Below, in pieces: positions 18,647-26,841 of a stretch of DNA of 64,000 bases (position 1 is its first letter; the number at the start of each line of letters is the position of its first letter). This DNA is from Serpens gallinarum (lineage in GTDB: Bacteria; Pseudomonadota; Gammaproteobacteria; Pseudomonadales; Pseudomonadaceae): the NCBI RefSeq assembly GCF_014836765.1, contig NZ_JACSQG010000005.1, forward strand, positions 1 through 64,000. Reading direction: 5' to 3'. Both the position numbers and the translations under genes were made by a program. The notes beneath the pieces are model-generated. The model saw only the letters and a list, made by a program, of their open reading frames with translations, ran no database searches and was not told where the DNA came from.

Positions 18647-19915
18647 TTAGCCGCAACGCGGTGCCGCCGTTGATTCATGGCCGGCGTCCAGGGGTTCCTC
18701 GCAGCCTGTGCCGCCATCGCGGCGCGGGCTGACGAACACCATGCCGAGGTAGCGTAGCGCCAAGGCAAAGGCAACGATCCAGGCCAGGCCGCTGGCGCCC
18801 AGCAGCGCCTGGTAGGGCCAGCCCGGCAGGCTGGCGCCCAGGCGCAGCAGCGCGCCGAGCACCAGCAGCACGGCGCTGATCGGCACCCAGGGGCGTGGGT
18901 CAAGCGCCTCGCCGCTGTGGGTGCGCCCGGCGATGGCGATCACGGCGAAAATCGACAGTCCAAGACCGCCAATGGTCAGCAGATGCCGCCCGGCACTCAG
19001 CGGGAACGTCTGCCACAGCAGTGACACACCGAGCGCCGCGTAGCCCAGCGCCATCAGCCAATAGACCAGATACAGTGATAACACCCAGCGATTGAACAGC
19101 GCGCGGCCGACGTGCCAGTCGTTGAGCACGTTGAACAGCGCGGCGGTGCAGGCCAGCGCCAGCCAGCCGCCGACCTGTGCGCCCGGCAGAAAAAACTCGG
19201 CCAGGGTGTACAGCGCGATGCAGAAAATCGCCAGGTTACGGCGCGGCGGCAGGGCGCGATAGACGATGGCCTCGACGTGCGGTCGTCGCAGTTGCCAGTC
19301 CTCCAGGCTGTCGTTGACCATGCGCATGGAGATGCGGCTCAGGGCAATCAGCACCAGGGCCACCAGGGCGCCGATACCGGCATGCAGCCAGCGCATCGGG
19401 TCGAGGCCGCGCAGCAGGTCGGCGTAAAAGCCCAGGCAAACAAGGGCCAGGCTCAACAGCCCGGCGGCGAAGGCCCATTGGCGACGGCTCGGATCGCTGA
19501 ACAGTCGGGACGCCAAGAGGCTCGGCAAGGCCACGGCCAGGCCGATATTGCACAGCGCCGCCGGCCAGGGGCCGATCATGCCGCTTAGCCAGAAGCTGGC
19601 GCGGGCCAGCAACCACAGCACCAGTATCCAGAAGTACAGCGGCCGCGCGACTACCGGCGTGCGGGTGAATTCCGGCACGGCAGTGAACACAAAGCCGGCC
19701 ACGGCGGCGAGGCCGAAGCCGAACAGCAGTTCATGGGCATGCCAGACCAACGGACCGCCTGCCACGGCCGGCAGCGGCCAGAGGCTTTTGAGATAGCCCA
19801 GCCAGAGCGTCAGTAATAAGACGGCGCTGACCAGAGTGGCGAGAAAAAACGGGCGAAAGGCGCAGAGCAGCCAGGGGGCGCCTTGCCAGCCGGCGGGGAT
19901 GGTGAGTTTCAGCAT
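18647..19915 (-). CDS. nnrS: NnrS-family heme/copper membrane protein
   Basis: A 422-residue protein with about 12 membrane helices. Family signatures are CAFRPFFLATL near the N terminus, VWHAHELLFGFGLAAVAGF, VPEFTRTPV and LHAGIGAL. NnrS proteins contain heme and copper and protect against nitric-oxide-related stress. Its ATG lies inside the end of the upstream ABC ATPase gene (7-base overlap), so it is translationally linked to a transporter operon that has no obvious NO function. The stop codon coincides with the TTAG flanking the MITE-like element, so the insertion occurred at the very end of the gene without changing the reading frame before the stop. Confidence 0.92.
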   Translation of the reverse strand: MLKLTIPAGWQGAPWLLCAFRPFFLATLVSAVLLLTLWLGYLKSLWPLPAVAGGPLVWHAHELLFGFGLAAVAGFVFTAVPEFTRTPVVARPLYFWILVLWLLARASFWLSGMIGPWPAALCNIGLAVALPSLLASRLFSDPSRRQWAFAAGLLSLALVCLGFYADLLRGLDPMRWLHAGIGALVALVLIALSRISMRMVNDSLEDWQLRRPHVEAIVYRALPPRRNLAIFCIALYTLAEFFLPGAQVGGWLALACTAALFNVLNDWHVGRALFNRWVLSLYLVYWLMALGYAALGVSLLWQTFPLSAGRHLLTIGGLGLSIFAVIAIAGRTHSGEALDPRPWVPISAVLLVLGALLRLGASLPGWPYQALLGASGLAWIVAFALALRYLGMVFVSPRRDGGTGCEEPLDAGHESTAAPRCG

Positions 19916-20742
19916 CGGCTCGGGCTCCGTTTAGGCGCATCCGTGTTGTCCTCGGTCAGGGCTGAAAGGCGCGTGCCGGGGCGGGTTTCGGCGTGCGCGC
20001 GCGGCGTCGGCAGGCCGAAGCTTTCGCGCACCACCGGTTGTTGCAGCAGCTGGGCAGTGGTCTGGTAGACCCAGGCGTCGTCGCGGTGCGCGCGTGCCTG
20101 GTGCAGGGCGAAGCGGCCGACGATGCGACCCGGTTCGGCGGCCATCAGCAGGATGCGGTCGGACAGGAGCACGGCTTCCATCAGGTCGTGGGTGATCATC
20201 AGCACGGCGATGCCGCGTTCGGCCTGCAACGCCTGGAGCAGGGCATAGAGTTCGGTTTTCAGGCCGATGTCCAGCGCCGAGAAGGGCTCGTCGAGCAACA
20301 GCAGATCAGGCTGCGGCAGCAACGCACGGGCCAGGGCCACGCGGCTCTGCATGCCGCCGGAGAGCTGGCGCGGGAATTTGTCCAGATCTTCGCGCGTCAG
20401 GCCCAGGCGCACGGCCAGTTCGACGGCCTGTGCGTGGCGCTGCGCATGGGGCATGCCCCGCGCTTTGAGACTCAGGGCGATGTTGTCCAGGGCAGTTTTC
20501 CAGGGCAGCAGGCGCGGCTGCTGAAACAGGGTGGCAGGGTTGGTGAAGTCGCTGGCGAGGTCGCCGTCCTGCAGGTTGAGCAGGCCGTTGCACAGGTGCA
20601 GCAGGGTGGACTTGCCGCAGCCGGATGGGCCGACCAGGGCGCAGACCTCGCCGGCCTCGAGGCTGAAGGAAATGTCCGCCAGCACCTGGGTGCGCACGAA
20701 ACTGTGCTCCAAATGGCTGACCGTAAGCCGGGGTGTGTTCAT
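19909..20742 (-). CDS. ABC transporter ATPase, nitrate/sulfonate/taurine type
   Basis: A 277-residue nucleotide-binding subunit. Walker A is GPSGCGKST (about 39-47), the Q-loop is FQQPRLLPW, the signature is LSGGMQSRVALARALL, Walker B is LLLLDEPFSALD and the switch His is in ITHDLMEA. It belongs to the TauB/SsuB/NrtD group. The start at 20742 overlaps the permease stop (ATGA). The frame is open much further upstream, but that part is antisense-like noise. The last residues (about 240-277) form an Arg/Pro-rich extension. Confidence 0.94.
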   Translation of the reverse strand: MNTPRLTVSHLEHSFVRTQVLADISFSLEAGEVCALVGPSGCGKSTLLHLCNGLLNLQDGDLASDFTNPATLFQQPRLLPWKTALDNIALSLKARGMPHAQRHAQAVELAVRLGLTREDLDKFPRQLSGGMQSRVALARALLPQPDLLLLDEPFSALDIGLKTELYALLQALQAERGIAVLMITHDLMEAVLLSDRILLMAAEPGRIVGRFALHQARAHRDDAWVYQTTAQLLQQPVVRESFGLPTPRAHAETRPGTRLSALTEDNTDAPKRSPSRC

Positions 20743-21530
20743 CGGGGATTCTCCCGCCAGCGCTCGACTTCGCGCTTGAGCGGCTCCAGCAGCAAGTATT
20801 CGAGGGCCAGCAACAGACCGACCACGGCGCTGATCCAGGCCAGGGTGCCGGCGCTGTCCAGGTGCGAGCGGGTAATCGCCAGGGCGGCGCCGACGCCGTC
20901 CTGGCTGGCCAGCAGTTCGGCCATGATGACGATCTTCCAGGACATGCCCAGCGCCGAGATCCAGGCCGGGAACAGGTAGGAAAATACGTGGGGCAGGTAC
21001 AGATCGAGCAGCATCATGCGCGGCGGCAGGTGCAGGGTGCGGGCCATTTCGCGCAGCTGGCCATCCAGGGTGCGGGCGCCTTGCAGGGCGCCGATGAACA
21101 CCACCGGGAAGGCGGCGACAAACACGGTAAAAACCGGCGTGCCGTCGCTGGGGCCGAACCAGAGCATGGCCAGCACCAGCCAGGCGATCGGCGGCATGCC
21201 GAGTAGCACAGTGACCAGCGGGCGTGACATCATCGAGGCAGTCATCGAAACGCCTGCTGCCAGCCCCAGGGCGCTGCCGACCAAGAGCGCCAGCAGCAGA
21301 CCACTCAGGGCGCGGCGGCCGGTGATCGCCAGCTCTTGCACGGCGCTGCCGTCTTGCCAGAAACGACGAAGAGCGGCGAACGCTTCCAGCGGCTGGGCGA
21401 GCACCAGCGAGCCGTAATGCTCGGCGGCCAGTTGCCAGGCCGCGAACAGCAGCAACAGGCTGGCGACCGCGCCCCAGCCGCTCCACAGGTAGGCCGGCCA
21501 GTCGCGCAGCACAATACGCAGCAGTTTCAT
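20739..21530 (-). CDS. ABC transporter permease, nitrate/sulfonate/taurine type
   Basis: A 263-residue permease with about six helices and the BPD_transp_1 EAA-like loop (GARTLDGQLREMARTLHLPP). The region GMPPIAWLVLAMLWFG is typical of TauC/SsuC-like subunits. It overlaps the genes on both sides by four bases. It should pair with the following ATPase and the preceding periplasmic protein to import a small anionic or aromatic compound. Confidence 0.93.
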   Translation of the reverse strand: MKLLRIVLRDWPAYLWSGWGAVASLLLLFAAWQLAAEHYGSLVLAQPLEAFAALRRFWQDGSAVQELAITGRRALSGLLLALLVGSALGLAAGVSMTASMMSRPLVTVLLGMPPIAWLVLAMLWFGPSDGTPVFTVFVAAFPVVFIGALQGARTLDGQLREMARTLHLPPRMMLLDLYLPHVFSYLFPAWISALGMSWKIVIMAELLASQDGVGAALAITRSHLDSAGTLAWISAVVGLLLALEYLLLEPLKREVERWRENPR

Positions 21531-22525
21531 GGCAGGGCGTCCGTATCCAGATAGAAACCGTCATCCGGCAGCTTGCCGCCGAGCAGCGCGGGATTTTTCG
21601 CCAGCAACTGCTCGAAGAGAAACTCCACCTCCGCACGCGCCTCGGTCGCTGGAACCGCCTGCATCTGGCTGACCGCCATGGCGTCGGCCACCGCCTCAGG
21701 CAGCAATGCCGGCAGGTGCTTGACCACCATCCGACCGCAGTTTTCAGCGTGGGCCTGGCACCAGGCCAGCGAATGGGCATAGGCGCTGGCGATGCGGCGG
21801 GCCAGTTCGGAATCGTTGCGTGACGCGCCCACCAGCGCGATGCCCGCCTGGGCAATGCGGGGTGCGCGCTGGAAGCTGAGGCCCCAGGCCTGCTGGATAT
21901 CCAGGCTGCGGTGCAGGTCGGGAGCGACCACGCTGAGCGGGAAGGAGCCGCTCTTGCGCAGGGCCATGGACACGGCCGGTTCGGCCAGCAGGGCGTGGTC
22001 GACGCGGCGCATCAGCAACAGTTGCATGGCGTCCATCGGACTGGCGACGTAGCGCAGCTTCAGGTCCTGGCGAACGTTCAACCCGGCGCGTTCGGCGAGC
22101 AGGCCGAACAGCACATCGGGCATGTCGCCCCGAAACGGCATTGCGATTTCCTTGCCACGAAAATCCTCGATCCGGAGCAGTTCCGGCTCGCGGGACACCA
22201 TCCACAGCAGGCCCCAAGTAGAGACATTCAGGAGGCCTACCGGAGCGCCTCGGTTGTACAGGTTGGCGGCGACGTTGACCGGCATGGCCAACACGTCGGC
22301 CTGGCCATTGAGTGCCATCAGGCGTAGCTGATCCGGGTCGCGCCAGCTGACGAACTCGACGGTCTCGGCCAGGTCGTTGAGCGCGCCGGATTCGACCATG
22401 TGGATCAGCGGGTTGGACACTGCCGACAGCGGTCCGGCCAGCAGCAGCCGGGCCGGTTTGTCTGCCAGCGCTGGGCCGCCGATCAGCAGCAGGGCGGCGC
22501 ACAGCAGGCTCAGGGTGCGTTTCAT
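21527..22525 (-). CDS. ABC transporter substrate-binding protein, NMT1/SsuA-like
   Basis: A 332-residue secreted protein. A Sec signal peptide ends near ALA-DKPA (about residue 22). The mature part resembles NMT1/SsuA-type binding proteins: LLLAGPLSAVSNPLIHMVESG, LNGQADVLAMPVNVAANLYNRG, LRIEDFRGKEIAMPF and DHALLAEPAVSMAL. The ATG at 22525 overlaps the TGA of the TonB receptor by one base; a TTG just before is also possible. Its ligand is unknown. Direct coupling to an outer-membrane receptor suggests that the same compound crosses both membranes. Confidence 0.9.
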   Translation of the reverse strand: MKRTLSLLCAALLLIGGPALADKPARLLLAGPLSAVSNPLIHMVESGALNDLAETVEFVSWRDPDQLRLMALNGQADVLAMPVNVAANLYNRGAPVGLLNVSTWGLLWMVSREPELLRIEDFRGKEIAMPFRGDMPDVLFGLLAERAGLNVRQDLKLRYVASPMDAMQLLLMRRVDHALLAEPAVSMALRKSGSFPLSVVAPDLHRSLDIQQAWGLSFQRAPRIAQAGIALVGASRNDSELARRIASAYAHSLAWCQAHAENCGRMVVKHLPALLPEAVADAMAVSQMQAVPATEARAEVEFLFEQLLAKNPALLGGKLPDDGFYLDTDALP

Positions 22526-24567
22526 CAAAAGCTCCCGCTCAGGGCCAGTACGGCGCCGCGCCCTGGCATCGCCAGTTCCTGGCCGCTGATCCCGTCAGCA
22601 AGGTGTTCGTGGTAGCGCTTGTTCAGCAGGTTGTTCAGACGCAGGTCGAGACGGGCCGTGTCGAGCACGCCGAGACTGCCAACGCCGTAGCCCAACCGGG
22701 CATCGACCACGACATAACCGGACGTGGTGTCTTCGCTGCCTCCGGAGAACTGACGGGCGATACGGTCCTGCTCGGTCACCGCGCGCAGGCCGGTGTGCCA
22801 GGACAGGCCGCGTTCGGCCGGTTGTCCGATGCCCAGACGCAGTTCATGGGCTGGCATCTGGTACAGGGGTTCGTCGTACTGCTTGTTCTCGCCGCGCAGC
22901 CAGGTGAAGCCGGCATCCAGCATGAAGGCGCCCAACGGCAGGTCGAGGTTGCCTTCCAGGCCGTAAATCGCCACTTCGTCGACGTTCTCGGTGCGCTTGA
23001 CCGGCAGGCCCTGTTGCATCTGGCCGGTGACCACCCGGCCGGCGATGTAGTCGTCGATACGGGTATGGAACGCCGCCAATTGGTAGCCGAGGCGGCCGTC
23101 GCGGCCCTTGAGGCCAATTTCCAGGCTGGTGGATCGCTCCGGATCCAGTTGCGGGTTGCCGATGTGGTAGTAGCCGTCGCCTCGAGCGGCGTCTTCGAAG
23201 CGCTCGCGCATGTCCGGTGAGCGATAGGCCTGGCCGAAGTTGGCGTAGGCGTTGAGGGCGGCGGTCAGCGGCTGTACCACGCCCAGCGACCAGGACAGGT
23301 TATTGTCGCTGCTCTTGAGGTCGGTGGTTTGCGCGGCGGGACCGCTGCCTTTCTGCGCGGCGTCGCCTTCGACCCGGTCGTAGCGCAGACCGGCGGTGAA
23401 CTGGGTTAGGCCGAGGCTGAATTCATCCTGCACAAACAGGCCGGCTGAGGTCATCTCGCCGTCCTCGAACGGGTTGTTGAGCATGCGCACCCCGGTGGGC
23501 GACATATAGCGCTCGGGGTCGGCGGTCATTTCCCACCCCTCGACGCCCAGCGTCAGCTGGTGGTTGTCGCCCAGCGGCGCAAGCCAGGTACTGCGCAGGC
23601 CGTGGGTGACGAAGCTGACATCGTTCTCCACATAGTTGCGCTGCTGGCGCGAGGAGTAGGCGCGAATCTGACGGAACACCTCCTGGCGGTAGATCTCGCT
23701 GGACAAGGTGCCGGCGCCGAGCGGCGCGTCCAGGCTGAGGCTATAAAGCTCGCGGCTCTGTTCCGGCGAGTGCATGGTGATCTCGCCCAACAACGGGGCT
23801 TGGGCCGGCGGCGCGGACTTGCGCGAGGCGGGATACCAGACGTCGCGGTCGTCATGGCGTTGGGCATTGAAGCGCAGTACGTAATCGTCTGCGATCTTCT
23901 GCTGGTACTTGAATAGCAGGCTGTTGGAGCGGTAGCCGGTGTTGTTCTCGTCGCCGTCGGGGCTTTCGTAGTCGCCGACGTCGCTGCCGGCGGCACCCAC
24001 CAGCAGGCCATGGCTCGGCCCGGAATCGTTGAGCAGCAGTGCGCCGCTCAAGGCGTTGTCCACCGTGCCGGCACTGAGACCGAACCTGCCGCCCTGCTGG
24101 CGCTGTGCGCTGAAACGTGCCTCGGGCGTCAGGACGTTGACCACACCGCCCATGGCGCCGCTGCCGTAAAGCACCGAACTCGGTCCCTTGAGCACTTCGA
24201 CCCGCTCCACCAGGCCCAGGTCGGTGAACGAGGCCAGGGCACCTTGAGGCTGGGCGGAATTGACCCGCACGCCGTCGACCAGCAGTACCACGCTTTCCTT
24301 TTTCAGGCCGCGCAGGACTGGATTCTGTCCCCAGGCGCCATCGCTCTGCACTGCCAAGCCGGGCTCGCCGCGCAGCAGGCTGCCGAGCGGCTCGCTGCTG
24401 GCCGGCGGCGGTTGCAGTACTTCAACCGCTTGCGGGGTGTCGAGGCTGTCGCTGGCATAACCGCGAGCGGTGACCACGGTGGTGTCGAGAGTGAGCGACT
24501 CGGCGATGGCTGGCAGGCTGATCAGGCCCAGACAGGCCAGCGCCAGGCGCGAAGATTGGAACGTCAT
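22525..24567 (-). CDS. TonB-dependent outer-membrane receptor
   Basis: A 680-residue receptor with signal peptide (cleavage near AIA-ESL), a plug domain (TVVTARGYASDSLDTPQAVEVL, VLRGLKKESVVLLVDGVRVNSAQPQG, VERVEVLKGPSSVLYGSGAMGGVVNV) and a 22-strand-type barrel. The barrel ends in a C-terminal aromatic residue (ALSGSF), as outer-membrane proteins do. A TonB-box-like stretch, LDTTVVTA, lies at the mature N terminus. The size and plug resemble ferric-siderophore, heme or cobalamin receptors. It is the first gene of a five-gene coupled set ending in nnrS, and a Fur-like box lies 56 bases before its ATG. Confidence 0.95.
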   Translation of the reverse strand: MTFQSSRLALACLGLISLPAIAESLTLDTTVVTARGYASDSLDTPQAVEVLQPPPASSEPLGSLLRGEPGLAVQSDGAWGQNPVLRGLKKESVVLLVDGVRVNSAQPQGALASFTDLGLVERVEVLKGPSSVLYGSGAMGGVVNVLTPEARFSAQRQQGGRFGLSAGTVDNALSGALLLNDSGPSHGLLVGAAGSDVGDYESPDGDENNTGYRSNSLLFKYQQKIADDYVLRFNAQRHDDRDVWYPASRKSAPPAQAPLLGEITMHSPEQSRELYSLSLDAPLGAGTLSSEIYRQEVFRQIRAYSSRQQRNYVENDVSFVTHGLRSTWLAPLGDNHQLTLGVEGWEMTADPERYMSPTGVRMLNNPFEDGEMTSAGLFVQDEFSLGLTQFTAGLRYDRVEGDAAQKGSGPAAQTTDLKSSDNNLSWSLGVVQPLTAALNAYANFGQAYRSPDMRERFEDAARGDGYYHIGNPQLDPERSTSLEIGLKGRDGRLGYQLAAFHTRIDDYIAGRVVTGQMQQGLPVKRTENVDEVAIYGLEGNLDLPLGAFMLDAGFTWLRGENKQYDEPLYQMPAHELRLGIGQPAERGLSWHTGLRAVTEQDRIARQFSGGSEDTTSGYVVVDARLGYGVGSLGVLDTARLDLRLNNLLNKRYHEHLADGISGQELAMPGRGAVLALSGSF

Positions 24568-24622
24568 GAAAGGCGGCTCCCAGGCAGAGGTCGTTGGCAG
24601 ACCTGTTTGGAGCCGATGTTAG

Positions 24623-24641
24623 TTAATCGCTAATCATTCTC
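24623..24641 (-). promoter_or_regulatory. Fur-box-like site upstream of the TonB receptor
   Basis: The 19 bases TTAATCGCTAATCATTCTC match the Fur consensus GATAATGATAATCATTATC at 12 positions. The right half is nearly perfect. It lies in the promoter region of the TonB receptor, so iron repression is plausible. Confidence 0.6.
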
Positions 24642-24699
24642 GTTTGATTAGAGTCAAGTTCACAGAATTGACTGCATGCCTTTCGTGGCGACGTGGGTA

Positions 24700-24996
24700 T
24701 CAGGGGTAGCCGAGGACCGTCTTGAATTGTTGAAGATGGGCGGCGATCCAGCGCGGGTCGATGGGCCCCCAGTCGCGGATGACATAGTGCCCGGCATTGT
24801 TGCGCTCGCCCTCCTGTTGGACGAATACGCAGTCGATGTCCAGTTCGGTCAGGGCTTCCAGGGTGTCCTGGGCGGTGCGTCGGGGCATGCCGGTGGCTGT
24901 CATCAGCGCTGGCACGTTGCTGGCCGTGCCGCTGTCGATCAGCCAGGCCACGTACAGGCGGCGGTAGAAACTGGTTTTGGTTTTGCTGACTTCCAT
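24700..24996 (-). CDS. Winged helix-turn-helix domain protein, 98 aa
   Basis: A short protein that looks like a single winged-helix domain. The helix-turn-helix is NVPALMTATGMPRRTAQDTLEAL (about 27-49), and the wing is CVFVQQEGERNNAGHYVI. The remaining residues, WGPIDPRWIAAHLQQF, form a C-terminal helix. It could be a small DNA-binding regulator of the TonB receptor 132 bases downstream, or another small winged-helix protein. The start fits the ATG at 24996, close behind the ABC operon. The regulatory role is inference. Confidence 0.82.
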   Translation of the reverse strand: MEVSKTKTSFYRRLYVAWLIDSGTASNVPALMTATGMPRRTAQDTLEALTELDIDCVFVQQEGERNNAGHYVIRDWGPIDPRWIAAHLQQFKTVLGYP

Positions 24997-25042
24997 GGAG
25001 TTTCCGTGTCCGGTGATAGGGCGGGTGAGGAGTGGCGTGGCG

Positions 25043-25071
25043 GGTGGACAAAGATAGCGTTTTTGTCCACC
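25043..25071 (-). terminator. Hairpin after the TrpXYZ-like ABC operon
   Basis: GGTGGACAAA pairs with TTTGTCCACC around a 9-base loop. It lies about 20 bases past the ATPase stop codon. No T run follows on the minus strand, so it may attenuate or stabilise the mRNA more than terminate it. Confidence 0.45.
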
Positions 25072-25092
25072 GAGGCCGCATAAACGTGCTGG

Positions 25093-25887
25093 TCAGCCCA
25101 GCAACAAGGCGTCATCGCTGAGTTTTTCGCCGCGCACTTTCTCGAACATCGCCAGCAGGTCGGGCACGTCCATGCCACGACGCTCGTCCCCGGATACATC
25201 GAGCACCACCTGGCCCTGGTGCAGCATCACCGTGCGGTCGCCCACATCCAGCGCCTGGCGCATGCTGTGGGTGACCATCATGGTGGTCAGCTGGTTTTCC
25301 GCCACGATACGCGCGGTGAGCTGCAGGACGAAGTCCGCGGTGCGCGGGTCGAGGGCGGCGGTGTGTTCGTCGAGCAGCAGGATACGCGACGGCTGCAGGG
25401 CGGCCATCAACAGGCTGACTGCCTGGCGCTGGCCGCCGGACAGCAAGCCGATGCGGTCGGACAGGCGATTTTCCAGGCCCAGGCCGAGGGTCGCCAGACG
25501 CTCGCGAAAACCGTCGCGCATCGACGCCTTGACCGCCCGGCCAAGCCCGCGACGCTGGCCGCGCAGTTGCGCCAGGGCGAGGTTTTCCTCGATGGTCAGG
25601 TCCTCGCAGGTACCCGCCATGGGGTCTTGAAATACCCGCGCGACGCGGTTGGCGCGCTCCCACACCGGCATGCGCGTGACATCCAGTTCATCGATACAGA
25701 TCTGCCCGCCGTCCACCGGCTGATCACCGGAGATGGCATTGAGGAACGTGGATTTACCGGCGCCGTTGGAGCCGATCACGGTGACGAACTGGCCGGTCGG
25801 AATCTCCAGCGACAGGCCGCGCAGGGCGCGGGTCTCGATCGGGGTGCCGGGATTGAAGGTAAGGGTCAGGTTTTTGGCGCTGAGCAT
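25093..25887 (-). CDS. ABC transporter ATPase, TrpZ/YtrE-like
   Basis: A 264-residue nucleotide-binding subunit. Walker A is GSNGAGKST, the Q-loop VFQDPMAGT, the signature LLSGGQRQAVSLLMA, Walker B ILLLDEHTAALD and the switch MMVTHSMRQAL. The DEHTAALD variant and the company of an ABC_sub_bind protein and a LivM-like permease place it in the TrpXYZ-type importer group. Its ATG lies two bases after the permease stop. The longer open frame up to 26403 reads through the permease in another phase and is not used. Confidence 0.93.
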   Translation of the reverse strand: MLSAKNLTLTFNPGTPIETRALRGLSLEIPTGQFVTVIGSNGAGKSTFLNAISGDQPVDGGQICIDELDVTRMPVWERANRVARVFQDPMAGTCEDLTIEENLALAQLRGQRRGLGRAVKASMRDGFRERLATLGLGLENRLSDRIGLLSGGQRQAVSLLMAALQPSRILLLDEHTAALDPRTADFVLQLTARIVAENQLTTMMVTHSMRQALDVGDRTVMLHQGQVVLDVSGDERRGMDVPDLLAMFEKVRGEKLSDDALLLG

Positions 25888-25889
25888 TT

Positions 25890-26780
25890 TCAGGCTCCCT
25901 TGCGGCGGGTCAGGCGTTTTTTCAGCAGCGGGATCACCAGGGCGACGGTGACCAGCACGGCGGTGACCAGGTTCAGGTCCTGGGCCTGCAGGCCGATGAA
26001 GTCGCTGTTCAAGGCCAGCGCGATGAAGAAGCGGTAGACGATGGCGCCGAGTATCACCGCCAGGGTGGTGAGGATCAGCCGTCGCGACGGCAGGATGCTT
26101 TCGCCGACGATCACCGCAGCCAGGCCGATGACGATGGTGCCGATGCCCATGGAAATGTCCGCGCCGCCCTGGGTCTGGGCGAACAGCGAACCGGCCAGCG
26201 CCACCAGCGCGTTGGAGATGGCCATGCCGAGAATCACCATGGCGCCGGTGTTGACGCCCTGGGCGCGGGCCATGCGCGGGTTGGAGCCGGTGGCGCGGAT
26301 CGCCAGGCCCTGGCGGGTGGCGAAATAGCCGTCCAGCGCCAACTTGGCGGCGATCACGATCAACACCAGCAGCGCCGGGCGGGCGATGTAGTCGACCAGC
26401 CATTCGGGCTGGAGCAGGGTGAACAGGGTCGGCTCGGTGATCAGCGGGATATTCGGCCGGCCCATGATGCGCAGGTTGATCGAGTAGAGGGCAATCATCA
26501 TCAGGATGCTGGCCAGCAGGTCCATGATCTTCAGGTGCACGTTGAGCACGGCGGTCATCACCCCGGCCAGGGCGCCGGCGGCGGTGGCGATCAGCGTGGC
26601 GCTGAAGGGGTCCATGCCGTTGGCGATGAGCACGGCGCAGACGGCGCCACCCAGCGGAAAGCTGCCGTCGACGGTCAGGTCGGGAAAGCGCAACAGGCGA
26701 AAGGAAATGAACACCCCAAGGGCCACGAGGCTGAAGATCAGACCGATCTCCAGGGCGCCGAACAAGGAAAACAGGGACAT
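25890..26780 (-). CDS. ABC transporter permease, TrpY-like (LivH/RbsC superfamily)
   Basis: A 296-residue permease with about eight to nine helices (BPD_transp_2 family). Recognisable blocks are FRLLRFPDLTVDGSFPLGGA, ATRQGLAIRATGSNPRMARAQGVN and IGTIVIGLAAVIVGESI. Such permeases serve branched-chain amino acid, ribose-type or tryptophan-type importers. I chose the ATG at 26780 (MSLFSLFG), because upstream in-frame codons to 26819 overlap the hairpin region. Shine-Dalgarno sequence is weak, so expression may depend on readthrough from the upstream gene. Confidence 0.92.
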   Translation of the reverse strand: MSLFSLFGALEIGLIFSLVALGVFISFRLLRFPDLTVDGSFPLGGAVCAVLIANGMDPFSATLIATAAGALAGVMTAVLNVHLKIMDLLASILMMIALYSINLRIMGRPNIPLITEPTLFTLLQPEWLVDYIARPALLVLIVIAAKLALDGYFATRQGLAIRATGSNPRMARAQGVNTGAMVILGMAISNALVALAGSLFAQTQGGADISMGIGTIVIGLAAVIVGESILPSRRLILTTLAVILGAIVYRFFIALALNSDFIGLQAQDLNLVTAVLVTVALVIPLLKKRLTRRKGA

Positions 26781-26808
26781 GGGTGAACCAATCGAATAAG
26801 GGAACGCT

Positions 26809-26830
26809 GCGGACGCCACGGGGCGTCCGC
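26809..26830 (-). other. Intercistronic hairpin between binding protein and permease
   Basis: GCGGACGCC pairs perfectly with GGCGTCCGC around a four-base ACGG loop. It lies between the binding-protein stop and the permease start. Such hairpins often raise the level of the first cistron over the distal ones. Confidence 0.65.
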
Positions 26831-26841
26831 CGGCGGACGGG

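Noticed and set aside
20743-21855. N-terminal extension of the nitrate-type ATPase frame
   Set aside because: It overlaps the permease and binding-protein genes in another phase; the ABC domain begins only at 20742.
25888-26403. N-terminal extension of the TrpZ-like ATPase across the permease gene
   Set aside because: The extension runs in another phase of the permease gene and shows Arg/Pro/Gly-rich nonsense; the ATPase proper starts at 25887.
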